Positions 38,964-47,365 of a stretch of 64,000 bases of DNA are shown here, in pieces. The DNA comes from Aeromonas lacus. GTDB taxonomy: Bacteria; Pseudomonadota; Gammaproteobacteria; Enterobacterales; Aeromonadaceae. How positions within the stretch are numbered: the first letter of the stretch is position 1; every line of letters begins with the position of its first letter. Under the pieces are notes generated by a model that worked only from the letters and a program-made list of their open reading frames with translations, did not search any database and was not told the origin of the DNA. The DNA is taken from positions 124,001 to 188,000 of the forward strand of contig NZ_JRGM01000147.1 of assembly GCF_000764665.1 (NCBI RefSeq), given 5' to 3'. Made by a program: the position numbers and the translations under genes.

Positions 38964-39818
38964 TTACCCCTTGAGGCTGGAGCAGAAGCTCACATCCGCG
39001 ACCTTGGTCACCGGATCGAAGCTGTGATAGAGCTCGAAACAGGGTCGATCATCAAATTCGAAACCGGCCGCCACCACCTCACCGATATGCTGCTGCCAGA
39101 GCACGGAATATTGGGCCGGGTCGGTCACGGTGAAACGTGACTGGCCATAACGGCCACCCGCCAGCTGCTGGATCTCCACATTGCCACTGCCTTTGGTACC
39201 CGCCGGAACGGTGACGCAGATATCGGTGCGGCACTGCTGGGGTGCGGTGATTTCGGGGTTGTCGTGGTAGATAAAGATCCACTCCCCCTCGGCCAGCCCC
39301 TGCTCGGCCGACCACTGGTAGAGCTGATCACATACCGGCTCATAACCAGTGCCATAAGGGCCGGTCACCCGGATATAGGCCAGGGTGCGCGGTGCCATCT
39401 GTTCGGTTTTCATCGGTTGCCTCCTTTCATGGGAACGGCTTTCAGCATAACCAGCCTCGCGGGCGGCCGCGTGTCCATTCTTGCTCAGTTGCAGCAGTGA
39501 GGGTTGCTGGCGCAGCGCCCCCGGCGTCATGGCAAACTGCTTGCGAAACGCCTTGGCAAAGGCCTGCGAGCTGGCAAAACCGGCCGAGAAGGCAATCTCG
39601 GTCACCGGGTCGCGGCTGTAGCAAAGAGAGCGAGCCGCCCGCTCCAGCCGCAGGCGGCGCTGCATCTCGGCAGGCGTCTCGCCGGTGACGGCGGTAAAGA
39701 CCCGATGAAAGTGATAGCTGGAGAGTGAGGCGAGACTGGCCGCCTCACTGAGGCAGAGCTCGGGATTCTGCTCCAGCGCCCGGATCACCGGGCGCAATCT
39801 GGCCTGATAATCGACCAT
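38964..39818 (-). CDS. AraC-family regulator with GyrI-like effector domain (Rob-like architecture)
   Basis: 284 residues from MVDYQARLRPVIRALEQNP. The N-terminal ~105 residues are two AraC helix-turn-helices (LSEAASLASLSSYHFHRVFTAVTGE; VTEIAFSAGFASSQAFAKAFRKQF). A linker leads to a GyrI-like/effector-binding domain from about residue 130 (LAYIRVTGPYGTGYEPVCDQLYQW) to the end. This order is that of Rob and of many multidrug-sensing regulators. The ATG is four bases after the stop of the acetyltransferase gene, so the two form an operon. Confidence 0.88.
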   Translation of the reverse strand: MVDYQARLRPVIRALEQNPELCLSEAASLASLSSYHFHRVFTAVTGETPAEMQRRLRLERAARSLCYSRDPVTEIAFSAGFASSQAFAKAFRKQFAMTPGALRQQPSLLQLSKNGHAAAREAGYAESRSHERRQPMKTEQMAPRTLAYIRVTGPYGTGYEPVCDQLYQWSAEQGLAEGEWIFIYHDNPEITAPQQCRTDICVTVPAGTKGSGNVEIQQLAGGRYGQSRFTVTDPAQYSVLWQQHIGEVVAAGFEFDDRPCFELYHSFDPVTKVADVSFCSSLKG

Positions 39819-39822
39819 GCTG

Positions 39823-40320
39823 TTAGCGACTGGCGCCCCCCGCGACTCTGGCCATATAGAACACATCCACATAGCGCCCTTGGCGGAAGGCATAGTCGTG
39901 GGCCCGCCCCTCCTCCACAAAGCCGAACTTACGATAGAGCGCCAGCGCCGCTTCGTTATCGACGAAAACCGTCAATTCAATCCGGTGCAGGTTGAGCCAG
40001 TTATCTGCCAGATCCAGCGCCGCAGCCATCAGGGCAGAACCAACCCCCTTGCCAGCCCAGTCATCACGCACTCCCATTCCAATACTGGCCACATGCTTGC
40101 GTCTGGGTTTGGGCTCGGTCAATAACCCGATAGAGCCTACCAGCAGACCCTCTACCTCGGCAACAAGCGCTACCGCACCGCTCTGCTCCAGCCGCTGTTG
40201 CCACACACCCAGCGCGGGATAGGGCAGTTGCAAGGTGCCCGCCTGGGCATTGGGCATGGCGTGAAGATCCCGCAAGGCGGGGGCATCGGCGGGTTCGGCA
40301 TGACGGATGGTAATCGGCAT
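39823..40320 (-). CDS. GNAT N-acetyltransferase, YhhY-type
   Basis: 165 residues. It follows E. coli YhhY, an amino acid N-acetyltransferase that acts on Met and Phe among others: ITIRHAEPADAPALRDLHAMP, the acetyl-CoA loop GVRDDWAGKGVGSALM, and LHRIELTVFVDNEAALALYRKFGF. Its stop is four bases before the start of the AraC-type regulator. Given that partner, detoxification of an amino-acid-like compound is a reasonable guess. Confidence 0.87.
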   Translation of the reverse strand: MPITIRHAEPADAPALRDLHAMPNAQAGTLQLPYPALGVWQQRLEQSGAVALVAEVEGLLVGSIGLLTEPKPRRKHVASIGMGVRDDWAGKGVGSALMAAALDLADNWLNLHRIELTVFVDNEAALALYRKFGFVEEGRAHDYAFRQGRYVDVFYMARVAGGASR

Positions 40321-40425
40321 ATGAGGCTCCTTCTCGAAACGTCAATCATGCAATATCCGGCTGATTTGCACATCCCCCAAGCCCACTTATTCGCCGGGCC
40401 GTGGCTGAGGTACGACACCAGTTTT

Positions 40426-40941
40426 TTATCGCCTGCTGGCCAGCCAGCTCAGCGCTTTCGCCTCGTGCTCTTTCACAAAGTCGTTCTTGCCCTCGCAATA
40501 GCGCTCGATCCGGTTCTCACACTGCGCTGCAACCGTCTCTTTCAGGGCGGCATACTCCCGGCAGATGGCAGGATGAGCCCTGAGATAATCACGAAAGGCC
40601 AGATGACGAACGACATGGGGATCCCCCTGCAAGAAGGCATGGATCTGATGTGTCCTCTCATCGCCGCCCTTGCGAAAATAGCGACGCCGCGAGATGCCGC
40701 ACTCCCCCATCGCTTCATACCCCATTACTTCCAACAGACCGTTTTGCAGGTCTAGCCGCTCCAGCGAGGAGACCTCCAGCAGGATATCTATGATGGGCTT
40801 GGCCGCCAGTCCGCTGACCGAGGTGCTGCCGATATGGTGCACTGCGAGCAGAAAGTCATCCAGCAGGCTGCGCAGTTGTTCTGCTTCTGTCTGGAAGAGG
40901 GCTGGCCATTGGGGACGGTAGGGAACAACTTCGACTTTCAC
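40426..40941 (-). CDS. GrpB family protein (nucleotidyltransferase-like, UPF0157)
   Basis: 171 residues from GTG 40941, chosen because AAGGAGCT lies just upstream; an ATG further out has no such site. The signature HHIGSTSVSGLAAKPIIDILLEV and the closing YCEGKNDFVKE block are typical of GrpB, a minimal nucleotidyltransferase-fold family; a dephospho-CoA kinase-linked role is known only where it is fused to CoaE. It is separated from the upstream acetyltransferase start by about 100 bases and preceded on the minus strand by a terminator. Confidence 0.88.
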   Translation of the reverse strand: MKVEVVPYRPQWPALFQTEAEQLRSLLDDFLLAVHHIGSTSVSGLAAKPIIDILLEVSSLERLDLQNGLLEVMGYEAMGECGISRRRYFRKGGDERTHQIHAFLQGDPHVVRHLAFRDYLRAHPAICREYAALKETVAAQCENRIERYCEGKNDFVKEHEAKALSWLASRR

Positions 40942-41021
40942 GGCATCAGCTCCTTGGGGATACGTGGCATCAAGCCATTGGCAATGGGGCAAACTGGCTG
41001 GATTTGACGGCAACACATAAC

Positions 41022-41047
41022 AAAAACGGAGCCGAGGCTCCGTTTTT
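41022..41047. terminator. Symmetric terminator upstream of the GrpB gene
   Basis: AAAAACGGAGCC-GA-GGCTCCGTTTTT ends in T on both strands. It separates the GrpB gene from the 35-residue basic ORF. Confidence 0.88.
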
Positions 41048-41057
41048 CACTTCTGTA

Positions 41058-41165
41058 TCAATCACGGACAGAACGCGCTTCGCGCTCTTGCCGCTCCCTT
41101 GCCAACAGGCGTTTGTACCACCAGCTACTGCGACGACGTTGTGCATTGGAAGAGCGACGAGCCAT
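41058..41165 (-). CDS. Possible small basic protein, 35 residues
   Basis: Reads MARRSSNAQRRRSSWWYKR then LLARERQEREARSVRD. It has 11 Arg and would be strongly basic, with an amphipathic helix at the C-terminus. A weak AAGAA precedes the ATG. It ends 11 bases before a perfect terminator, which supports an expressed transcript. No family is recognised. It could instead be part of a small RNA. Confidence 0.5.
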   Translation of the reverse strand: MARRSSNAQRRRSSWWYKRLLARERQEREARSVRD

Positions 41166-41249
41166 TTCTTAGGTTCCAGCCATGAGAAGAAGGAGCAGCA
41201 TTATGCGACAGGGATCACGCCCTTGTCTTTAGCTGGATCAAGAAAAGGG

Positions 41250-41567
41250 TCACTGACCAACCGAAATCGTTTTTTGTTGTCGATCATCGCGGGTCGCCGG
41301 CAATACGGTCACCGCCGAACGCCAGACCAGCGGGCCATTGCTCTCCAGATCGTTCTGCGGGCCACACTCCAGCCAGATATCCCCCTGCAGAATACGGGCG
41401 CCCTGCGAGTACTTCTGATCCTGAAACCAGCAGACCCGCTCCGGCAGGGAGCCGAGCGGCAATACCAGCTGGGTACTGCTCCCCTCGCCAGCAACCTTGG
41501 TATCGGTAGCTGCATGAACGGGTAACAACCAGCAGGATGCCAGCAGCCAAAGAACTCGATTTTTCAT
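41250..41567 (-). CDS. DUF1496 (YnjH-type) secreted protein
   Basis: 105 residues. The signal peptide is MKNRVLWLLASCWLLPVHA, and AAAGGAAGAG lies upstream of the ATG. The conserved DUF1496 core is VCWFQDQKYSQGA, then WLECGPQN and PLVWRSA, with two Cys that could form a disulfide in the periplasm. E. coli YnjH has the same pattern. No function is known. Confidence 0.85.
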   Translation of the reverse strand: MKNRVLWLLASCWLLPVHAATDTKVAGEGSSTQLVLPLGSLPERVCWFQDQKYSQGARILQGDIWLECGPQNDLESNGPLVWRSAVTVLPATRDDRQQKTISVGQ

Positions 41568-41790
41568 GGACTCTTCCTTTACTTCGGTGAGCTCAGCCAA
41601 TAGGGAGCGACCATACCGCGTGTTTACTTTACCGGCAAATGCAAGGCCGACTGGTATTCCGGAACCAATATGGTAGCCTGCCTGCGCCCGCTGACTATCT
41701 CTTGTCGTCAGCCGTCAAATTCCGGTGACTTTGTCCGTTCAAGACAAAATATAACCTTATTTATCAAATCGTTATTTGGATATTATCCCA

Positions 41791-43035
41791 ATGCGTATCA
41801 TGCCGTTGCTCAAGGCGGCCTGCCTGAGCCTGATGTTGTCCGCCTGTGTTGCCCCTCTGCTGATGATGAGCCCCACCAGCCAGTTGATGTGGGCCCTGCT
41901 CAAGCCACTGGTCGGCTTCGATCCCAATGAGGCGAACCTGTTCGAACAGCCTCTCGTCAAGGATCGGATGACTGCCATCCTTGGCCCCAACTACGACACC
42001 ACCATGCAGCTGCTCAAAACTGCCAACAAGCTGCAGCAGGAGGGGCCGCTCTTCTACGTGCTCTCCGAGTATGCCCCGGTGCCCGACATCGCCAAACAGG
42101 CGGGTATGGTCTGGAACTCGCAGACCAACCAGATGTCCGTGCTGCTGCAAAAAGGGGATGGCACCACCCAGACCTTCGGCGAGAATCTGGCGGGCACCAC
42201 TCCAGTCTGGCCAACCGCCATGCAGAGCTGGCAGGCTGCGGCTACCCCCCTTGCCACCACCGGCAACGCGCTGACGGGTAACAGTGCCAGCTCGAGTGCC
42301 GCCGCCCCTTTCTCGCTGGGCGGTGCGATCGGCAACGCCACCCGCAGCGTCACCGACTCCCTGACCAATAGCGCCACGCAGGCGATCAGCGGCACCACCA
42401 GCAAGCTGACCGGACAAGCCACCCAGGCCGCTACCACTGGCGTAACCGGTGCAGCCAAGAGTGCCACGACCGCGGTCGCTCCGGCCAAACAAGCTGTCGC
42501 CAGCACCACCGCGACCGTTCAGGAAACCAAAGCTGCGCTAGCCCAAACCAGTCAGGCTGCGAGCAGTACAGCGGCCACCACAGCACCAGCAGCCACCAAA
42601 GCCGCGGTCGAGCCCGCCAAACAGGCGGTCAGCAGCGCTGTCGCTACCGCAGCACCAGCAGCAACCAAGGCCGCCGTTGAACCCGCCAAACAGGCAGTCA
42701 GCAACGCAGTCGCGACCGCAGCACCGGCAGCAACCAAGGCCGCCGTTGAACCCGCCAAACAGGCAGTCAGCAGCGCTGTCGCGACCGCAGCACCAGCAGC
42801 AACCAAGGCCGCCGTGGAGGCCCTCAGCAGCGCTGTCGCGACCACAGCACCAGCAGCAACCAAGGCCGCCGTGGAGCCCGTCAAACAGGCCGTCAGCAGC
42901 GCAGCTGCTACCGCCACGCAGCAGGTGAGTGCCGCCAGCCATACGGCGGGCGAGAGCGTAGCCGATGCCGCCAAAGAGGCAGAGGCCAAAGCCCGCGCCA
43001 AGGCAGAAGCCGAAATGGAAGCCCTGCTCAAGTAA
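41791..43035 (+). CDS. Alanine-rich repeat lipoprotein, function unknown
   Basis: 414 residues. The signal ends in the lipobox LSAC (Cys about residue 19), so the protein is probably outer-membrane anchored. A unique region of about 130 residues (LMWALLKPLVGFDPNEANLFEQ, YVLSEYAPVPDIAKQAG) is followed by an Ala/Thr/Ser-rich half with long predicted helices. This half contains five repeats based on APAATKAAVEPAKQAVSSA, 23 residues each, and ends in a charged helix (AEAKARAKAEAEMEALLK). The composition recalls apolipophorin- or phasin-like amphipathic repeats. I do not recognise the family. The start could also be the ATG at 41800. Confidence 0.8.
   Translation: MRIMPLLKAACLSLMLSACVAPLLMMSPTSQLMWALLKPLVGFDPNEANLFEQPLVKDRMTAILGPNYDTTMQLLKTANKLQQEGPLFYVLSEYAPVPDIAKQAGMVWNSQTNQMSVLLQKGDGTTQTFGENLAGTTPVWPTAMQSWQAAATPLATTGNALTGNSASSSAAAPFSLGGAIGNATRSVTDSLTNSATQAISGTTSKLTGQATQAATTGVTGAAKSATTAVAPAKQAVASTTATVQETKAALAQTSQAASSTAATTAPAATKAAVEPAKQAVSSAVATAAPAATKAAVEPAKQAVSNAVATAAPAATKAAVEPAKQAVSSAVATAAPAATKAAVEALSSAVATTAPAATKAAVEPVKQAVSSAAATATQQVSAASHTAGESVADAAKEAEAKARAKAEAEMEALLK
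42583..42915 (+). repeat. Five 69-bp in-frame tandem repeats within the lipoprotein gene
   Basis: Units begin at 42583, 42652, 42721, 42790 and 42847, each starting GCACC(A/G)GCAGC. Units are 69 bp except the fourth, which is 57 bp because four codons (Pro-Ala-Lys-Gln) are missing. The low divergence between units 2, 3 and 4 suggests recent expansion by slippage or recombination. Confidence 0.92.
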
Positions 43036-43039
43036 TGCC

Positions 43040-43064
43040 ACAGGCCACCGCAAGGTGGCCTGTT
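43040..43064 (+). terminator. Probable terminator after the repeat lipoprotein
   Basis: ACAGGCCACC-GCAA-GGTGGCCTGT is followed by TACTTTC, a weak T tract. Confidence 0.65.
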
Positions 43065-43112
43065 ACTTTCCGCCATACCGGGTGGCAATATCGTGCAATC
43101 TGATCATGAAGT

Positions 43113-43128
43113 TGTGGCAAAGGCCACA
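43113..43128. promoter_or_regulatory. Inverted repeat upstream of the amino-acid-type binding protein
   Basis: TGTGGC-AAAG-GCCACA lies 45 bases before the start codon. It is a possible operator or leader hairpin; no regulator is assigned. Confidence 0.35.
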
Positions 43129-43173
43129 TAGACTGTTAGTTAATCACGGTCTTATCCGCACAAGGAGTGTGTC

Positions 43174-43950
43174 ATGCGTCGTCTGCTCTCTGCTCTGCTC
43201 GGTTTTGCCCTGCTTGTCGCGCTCCCTGCCCATGCCTTCATCTACTACTCGGAGCAGAACATGCCCCTCAACGGGCAGGACAAAAATGGCCAACCGGTGG
43301 GGATGGCTGTCGAACTCCTTCGTCTCATCTGGCGCGAGCTGGGCGAACCTGTTCAGCCGATCCATTTTCTGCCCTGGGCACGGGGCTGGTATCTGCTGAC
43401 CCAGCAGCCGGAGGCCGTTCTTTTCACCACGGCTCACACCAAAGAACGGGCTCCCCACTTTCTCTGGGTCTGCCCCATCAGCTACTCCCGGGTGGCGCTG
43501 ATCGGCCGCAAGAAGGATACCCCCAAAGTGACCGGCAAGGCGGATCTCGCCAAGCTACAGATCGGGGTGATGCAGGCAGATGTAGGTGAGCAGCTGCTGC
43601 TCAACCGGGGAGTCAGCCCGCTCAATCTGATGTCAGTGGAACGGATGGATCAGGTGGTGCGCCAGCTCATCATGGCCCGCACCGATCTGGTGGCCGGCAA
43701 CGAGGTGATGCTGTTTCACCAGCTGCAAGAGCTGGGCTTCAAACCCGATGATTTCGTTACCGTGGCGGTACTGGAAGAGCAGGACAACTGCTTTGCCTTC
43801 AACCCGCAAGCGGACAAAAACGAGGTTGCCAGAATCCAGCAGGCGCTCGACAAGGTCAGGCAAGGGGACGAGTTCAAGCGGCTGATCGCCCGCTATGAAC
43901 ACCTTAACCCCCCGCACAGCGCCGACAGCCAGCCTACCCACATCGAATAG
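43174..43950 (+). CDS. Periplasmic substrate-binding protein, amino-acid (SBP_bac_3) type, orphan
   Basis: 258 residues. The signal peptide is LLSALLGFALLVALPAHA, and AAGGAG precedes the ATG. The mature part has the two-lobe SBP_bac_3 pattern (MPLNGQDKNGQPVGMAVELLRLIWRELG; LQIGVMQADVGEQLLLNRG; RQGDEFKRLIARY). Many such proteins without a transporter next to them in Aeromonas and Vibrio are of unknown use. No permease or ATPase gene is adjacent, so the ligand and partner are unknown. It is convergent with the LuxR-type gene. Confidence 0.82.
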   Translation: MRRLLSALLGFALLVALPAHAFIYYSEQNMPLNGQDKNGQPVGMAVELLRLIWRELGEPVQPIHFLPWARGWYLLTQQPEAVLFTTAHTKERAPHFLWVCPISYSRVALIGRKKDTPKVTGKADLAKLQIGVMQADVGEQLLLNRGVSPLNLMSVERMDQVVRQLIMARTDLVAGNEVMLFHQLQELGFKPDDFVTVAVLEEQDNCFAFNPQADKNEVARIQQALDKVRQGDEFKRLIARYEHLNPPHSADSQPTHIE

Positions 43951-43988
43951 CCCCGCAGCCCGCCACCTGGCGGGCTCTTTATTTCCTG

Positions 43989-44810
43989 TTACCCCCCTTC
44001 GCTGACAGCCACCGGCGCCGTAATGAGGTGATTGAGGAAGAAGCGGAACAACTCGGCCCGCGAGCGCAGATGCAGCTTGGCATAGAGGTGCTTGCGATGA
44101 TTCTTCACCGTGCCGCTGCCGATGCCGAGCGCACCGGCAATGGCCTCGGTATCCAGCCCCTGCAACAGCAATCCCGCCACCTGACGCTCGCGGCGGGTGA
44201 GGCTTGCGCCCCCCACGCTGGCGATGGCCTGCTTCACCGTCGCCTTGAGATCGGCGCCACCCGGCAGTGCCGGACTCTGTGCCAGCAGCGAGCCCTCTTC
44301 CCGCCAGTGCTGGCGGCACAGCGAATGCACCAGTGGAAACAGCGCTGCCAGCCGGGCCAGCTCATCACGGCTGAGGGTGCTGCGCTTGTCGAGCCGCCCC
44401 AAAAACAGCATCAGGGTGAGGCCGTCGCGTACCGGCAGGATCAGCCCCACCTCCTCCTGCCAGCCGGTGGCCTGATAGAAGTGGTGGCGATACTCGGGAT
44501 CTAGCCGCCCTTGGGAGACCTGCGCCAGAGTCCAGACCCCGGCCTCCAGACCCTGTTCCAGCGCCTGCATAAAGGGATCCTGGCTGAAGTGGCGGGTGAG
44601 GTAGCGATCGAACAGCAGCGCCCGCTGGTGGTGCAGGTTGTCGTAGAGGTAGACGGGGCGCTGTCCCACCCCGAGCAGCAGGGCACAGTCAAACGCCACC
44701 TGCTGCTGGATGAGGCGCACCAGCGCCGCCGGAAAGGCACTGCCGTGCAGGGCATCGACCACCTCGGTCATGCTGCGGGTCATGGCATCTGTGGCAAGAG
44801 TCTGGATCAT
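43989..44810 (-). CDS. LuxR-family (GerE) transcriptional regulator
   Basis: 273 residues. The C-terminal domain is a standard GerE helix-turn-helix: LTRRERQVAGLLLQGLDTEAIAGALGIGSGTVKNHRKHLYAKL. The N-terminal ~190 residues are not a receiver domain and do not show the autoinducer-binding signature; the region looks like a GAF- or PAS-type sensor of unknown ligand. I start it at MIQTLATDAM (44810), where the ribosome site is weak; a much longer frame upstream overlaps tyrS on the other strand and is not real. It diverges from tyrS. Confidence 0.85.
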   Translation of the reverse strand: MIQTLATDAMTRSMTEVVDALHGSAFPAALVRLIQQQVAFDCALLLGVGQRPVYLYDNLHHQRALLFDRYLTRHFSQDPFMQALEQGLEAGVWTLAQVSQGRLDPEYRHHFYQATGWQEEVGLILPVRDGLTLMLFLGRLDKRSTLSRDELARLAALFPLVHSLCRQHWREEGSLLAQSPALPGGADLKATVKQAIASVGGASLTRRERQVAGLLLQGLDTEAIAGALGIGSGTVKNHRKHLYAKLHLRSRAELFRFFLNHLITAPVAVSEGG

Positions 44811-44914
44811 GGGTGCTGGTTCATGGCGATGGCTTCCGGATGGCGGGCTGGCTCCCCGCAATGATCGTGCGATGGTCACACGATGGCCGGATGCTAGCAC
44901 GAGAGTGGCAAAAC

Positions 44915-44930
44915 TGTCCCCTGGGGGACA
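44915..44930. promoter_or_regulatory. Perfect 16-bp palindrome between the LuxR-type gene and tyrS
   Basis: TGTCCCC-TG-GGGGACA lies 105 bases from the regulator start and 60 bases before tyrS. It could be the operator of the LuxR-type protein or a hairpin in the tyrS leader. The assignment is a guess. Confidence 0.4.
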
Positions 44931-44990
44931 TATTCGGCGCAGGCCAGAGCGGCGAGGATGTGGGCTTTTCCCCTTGCTGTTGGAGAACCC

Positions 44991-46256
44991 ATGATCAACC
45001 CCCACCTGCTCGATGAGCTGACCCGACGCGGCCTGGTGGCCCAGAATTCCGACCCGGCGGCGCTGGCCGACCATCTTGCCACCCCGCGCACAGTCTACTG
45101 CGGGTTCGATCCCACTGCCGGCAGCCTGCATATCGGCCATCTGGTGCCGCTGCTGATGCTGCGCCGTTTTCAGCTGGCGGGCCACACCCCGGTGGCGCTG
45201 GTGGGCGGTGCCACCGGCCTTATCGGCGATCCCAGCTTCAAGGCGACCGAGCGCAACCTCAACAGCACCGAGACGGTGCAGGGCTGGGTAGCCAGCCTGT
45301 CGGCCCAGATAAGAGCGCTGCTGCCAGCGAGCGAAGGGCTGGCGGCACCGCAACTGGTCAACAACGCCGACTGGATGGGGCAGATGTCCGCTCTCGATTT
45401 TCTGCGCGACATCGGCAAGCACTTCTCGGTCAACGCCATGCTGGCGCGGGAGTCGGTGCGCCAGCGGCTGGCTCGTCCGGATCAGGGCATCTCGTTCACC
45501 GAGTTCTCCTACGCCCTGCTGCAATCCTACGACTTTGCGGTGCTGCACCAGCGACTCGGCTGCACCCTGCAGATTGGCGGCAACGACCAGTGGGGCAATA
45601 TCACCAGTGGCATGGATCTCACCCGCCGCCTTCATCAGGCGCAGGTGCACGGCATGACCCTGCCCCTTATCACCAAGGCGGACGGCACCAAGTTCGGCAA
45701 GACCGAAGGGGGCGCAATCTGGCTGGATCCTGCGCTCACCTCACCCTACGCCTTCTACCAGTTCTGGCTCGGCACCGCGGATGAGGATGTCTACCGCTTC
45801 CTGCGCTACTACAGCTTTATGCCACTGGCCGAGATTGATGCGCTGGAGGCAGAGGATGCCACGCGGCAAGGACGCAAACTGGCCCAGCAGGTGCTGGCCG
45901 ACGAGCTGACCGAGCTGGTGCACGGCAAGGGGGCGCTGGCGGCGGTGCAGCGCATCAGCGAATTGCTGTTCAGCGGCGAGGTGGCCCGCCTCGGCGAGAG
46001 CGATCTCGCCCAGCTGGCGCAGGATGGCATGCCGAGCTGCCGTATCGAGGGGGAAACAGATCTGGTAACCCTGCTGGTGGAGAGCGGTCTGGCCAACTCG
46101 AAGCGCATCGCCCGCGAGCTGCTGTCGGCGGGGGCCATCAGCCTCAACGGCGAGATCCGTCAGGATGAGCAACTGACGGCGGCCGACCGGCTGTTCGGCC
46201 GCTACCTGCTGCTGCGCCGGGGTAAGAAACAGTACCGGCTGGTGATGTGGCAGTGA
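44991..46256 (+). CDS. tyrS: Tyrosyl-tRNA synthetase
   Basis: 421 residues, class I, TyrS type 1. The HIGH motif is [11 protein letters not shown] and the KMSKS-equivalent loop is KFGKTEGG. The tyrosine-binding strip includes [12 protein letters not shown] and [11 protein letters not shown]. An S4 RNA-binding domain closes the protein ([19 protein letters not shown]). The ATG at 44991 is set by homology ([18 protein letters not shown]). Confidence 0.95.
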   Translation: MINPHLLDELTRRGLVAQNSDPAALADHLATPRTVYCGFDPTAGSLHIGHLVPLLMLRRFQLAGHTPVALVGGATGLIGDPSFKATERNLNSTETVQGWVASLSAQIRALLPASEGLAAPQLVNNADWMGQMSALDFLRDIGKHFSVNAMLARESVRQRLARPDQGISFTEFSYALLQSYDFAVLHQRLGCTLQIGGNDQWGNITSGMDLTRRLHQAQVHGMTLPLITKADGTKFGKTEGGAIWLDPALTSPYAFYQFWLGTADEDVYRFLRYYSFMPLAEIDALEAEDATRQGRKLAQQVLADELTELVHGKGALAAVQRISELLFSGEVARLGESDLAQLAQDGMPSCRIEGETDLVTLLVESGLANSKRIARELLSAGAISLNGEIRQDEQLTAADRLFGRYLLLRRGKKQYRLVMWQ

Positions 46257-46268
46257 TCCCCGTTTGGC

Positions 46269-46297
46269 CGGGGAGGCATCACAAGGGCGCCTCCCCG
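46269..46297. terminator. Hairpin after tyrS
   Basis: CGGGGAGGC pairs with GCCTCCCCG across an 11-base loop. There is no T run, so termination is uncertain. Confidence 0.5.
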
Positions 46298-46450
46298 CCT
46301 CAACCGCTGGCCAGGGATGGCCACAATCTCTTTTGAATCCCAACTTGCGATCCCCCTCACAGCCCGTTTCTCAATCAGCCACCATACTGGCACCGGCGAA
46401 CATGGAGTCCGCCCCACCTCACAACCCCTTACAAATAGACAAGGATGCTG

Positions 46451-47365
46451 ATGATGAAGAGATGGCTTCTGGTGCTGCTCTGCACCCTGCCCATGCTGGC
46501 GCACGCCAGCGGATATACCCAGACCCGCTACCCCATAGTGCTGGTGCACGGCCTGTTCGGCTTCGACAAGCTGCTCGGGGTCGACTACTTCTACGGCATT
46601 CCGCAAGCCCTCAGCCGCGATGGCGCCAAGGTCTACGTGGCTCAGGTATCGGCTACCGCCAGCTCCGAGCAGCGGGGGGAGCAGCTGCTCGCCCAGATCG
46701 AACTGCTGCTGGCCGCCACCGGCGCCGAGAAGGTCAATCTGATCGGCCACTCCCACGGCGGCCCCACCATTCGTTATGTCGCCTCGGTCGCCCCCGAGCT
46801 GGTCGCTTCGGCCACCAGCGTGGGCGGGGTGAACTACGGCTCTGACATCGCCGATCTGGTGCGCGCCAATGCGGCGCCCGACTCAGCCGCCGAGAAGCTG
46901 GCGGCCGCAGCTGCCCATGCGCTCTCCGGTGTCATCTCTCTCCTCTCGGGGGGAAGTCAGCTGCCGCAGGATCCGGTCGCCGCGCTCGATGCCCTCACCA
47001 GCAAGGGAGCCAACCAGTTCAACCAGCGCTATCCGGAAGGGCTGCCCAGCCAGTATTGCGGCGAGGGCCCGATGCAGGCGGCCAACGGCGTCTACTACTT
47101 CTCCTGGAGCGGGCGCGGCAACATGACCAATATTCTGGACCCGGTGGATCCGGCGCTGGCGCTGACCGGCACCTTCTTCAAGGAGCCCAATGACGGGCTG
47201 GTTGGCGTCTGCAGCAGCCACCTCGGCAAGGTGATCGGCACCGACTACCGGATGAACCATCTGGATGAGGTGAACCAGTCCTTCGGCATCCACCACCTGT
47301 TTGAAACCGACCCGGTCACCCTCTATCGCGACCATGCCCACCGCCTCAAGGAGCTGGGACTATGA
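46451..47365 (+). CDS. lip: Secreted triacylglycerol lipase, subfamily I (foldase-dependent)
   Basis: 304 residues. The signal peptide is MKRWLLVLLCTLPMLAHA. The oxyanion region is VLVHGLFGFD, the nucleophile Ser is in GHSHGG, the Asp is in PNDGLVGVCSSHLG and the His is in YRMNHLDEVNQ. Two Cys (QYCGEG and GVCSSH) can form the disulfide typical of this subfamily. The start at 46451 is six bases after AAGG. Such lipases are exported by the Sec and type II pathways and need the chaperone encoded next, whose start overlaps this stop. Confidence 0.95.
   Translation: MMKRWLLVLLCTLPMLAHASGYTQTRYPIVLVHGLFGFDKLLGVDYFYGIPQALSRDGAKVYVAQVSATASSEQRGEQLLAQIELLLAATGAEKVNLIGHSHGGPTIRYVASVAPELVASATSVGGVNYGSDIADLVRANAAPDSAAEKLAAAAAHALSGVISLLSGGSQLPQDPVAALDALTSKGANQFNQRYPEGLPSQYCGEGPMQAANGVYYFSWSGRGNMTNILDPVDPALALTGTFFKEPNDGLVGVCSSHLGKVIGTDYRMNHLDEVNQSFGIHHLFETDPVTLYRDHAHRLKELGL

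Noticed and set aside
42583-42915. Direct repeats as a CRISPR array
   Set aside because: The units are contiguous, in frame and coding, without spacers.
44811-45650. N-terminal extension of the LuxR-type gene over tyrS
   Set aside because: The extension overlaps tyrS on the other strand and does not resemble any domain; the regulator is complete from 44810.
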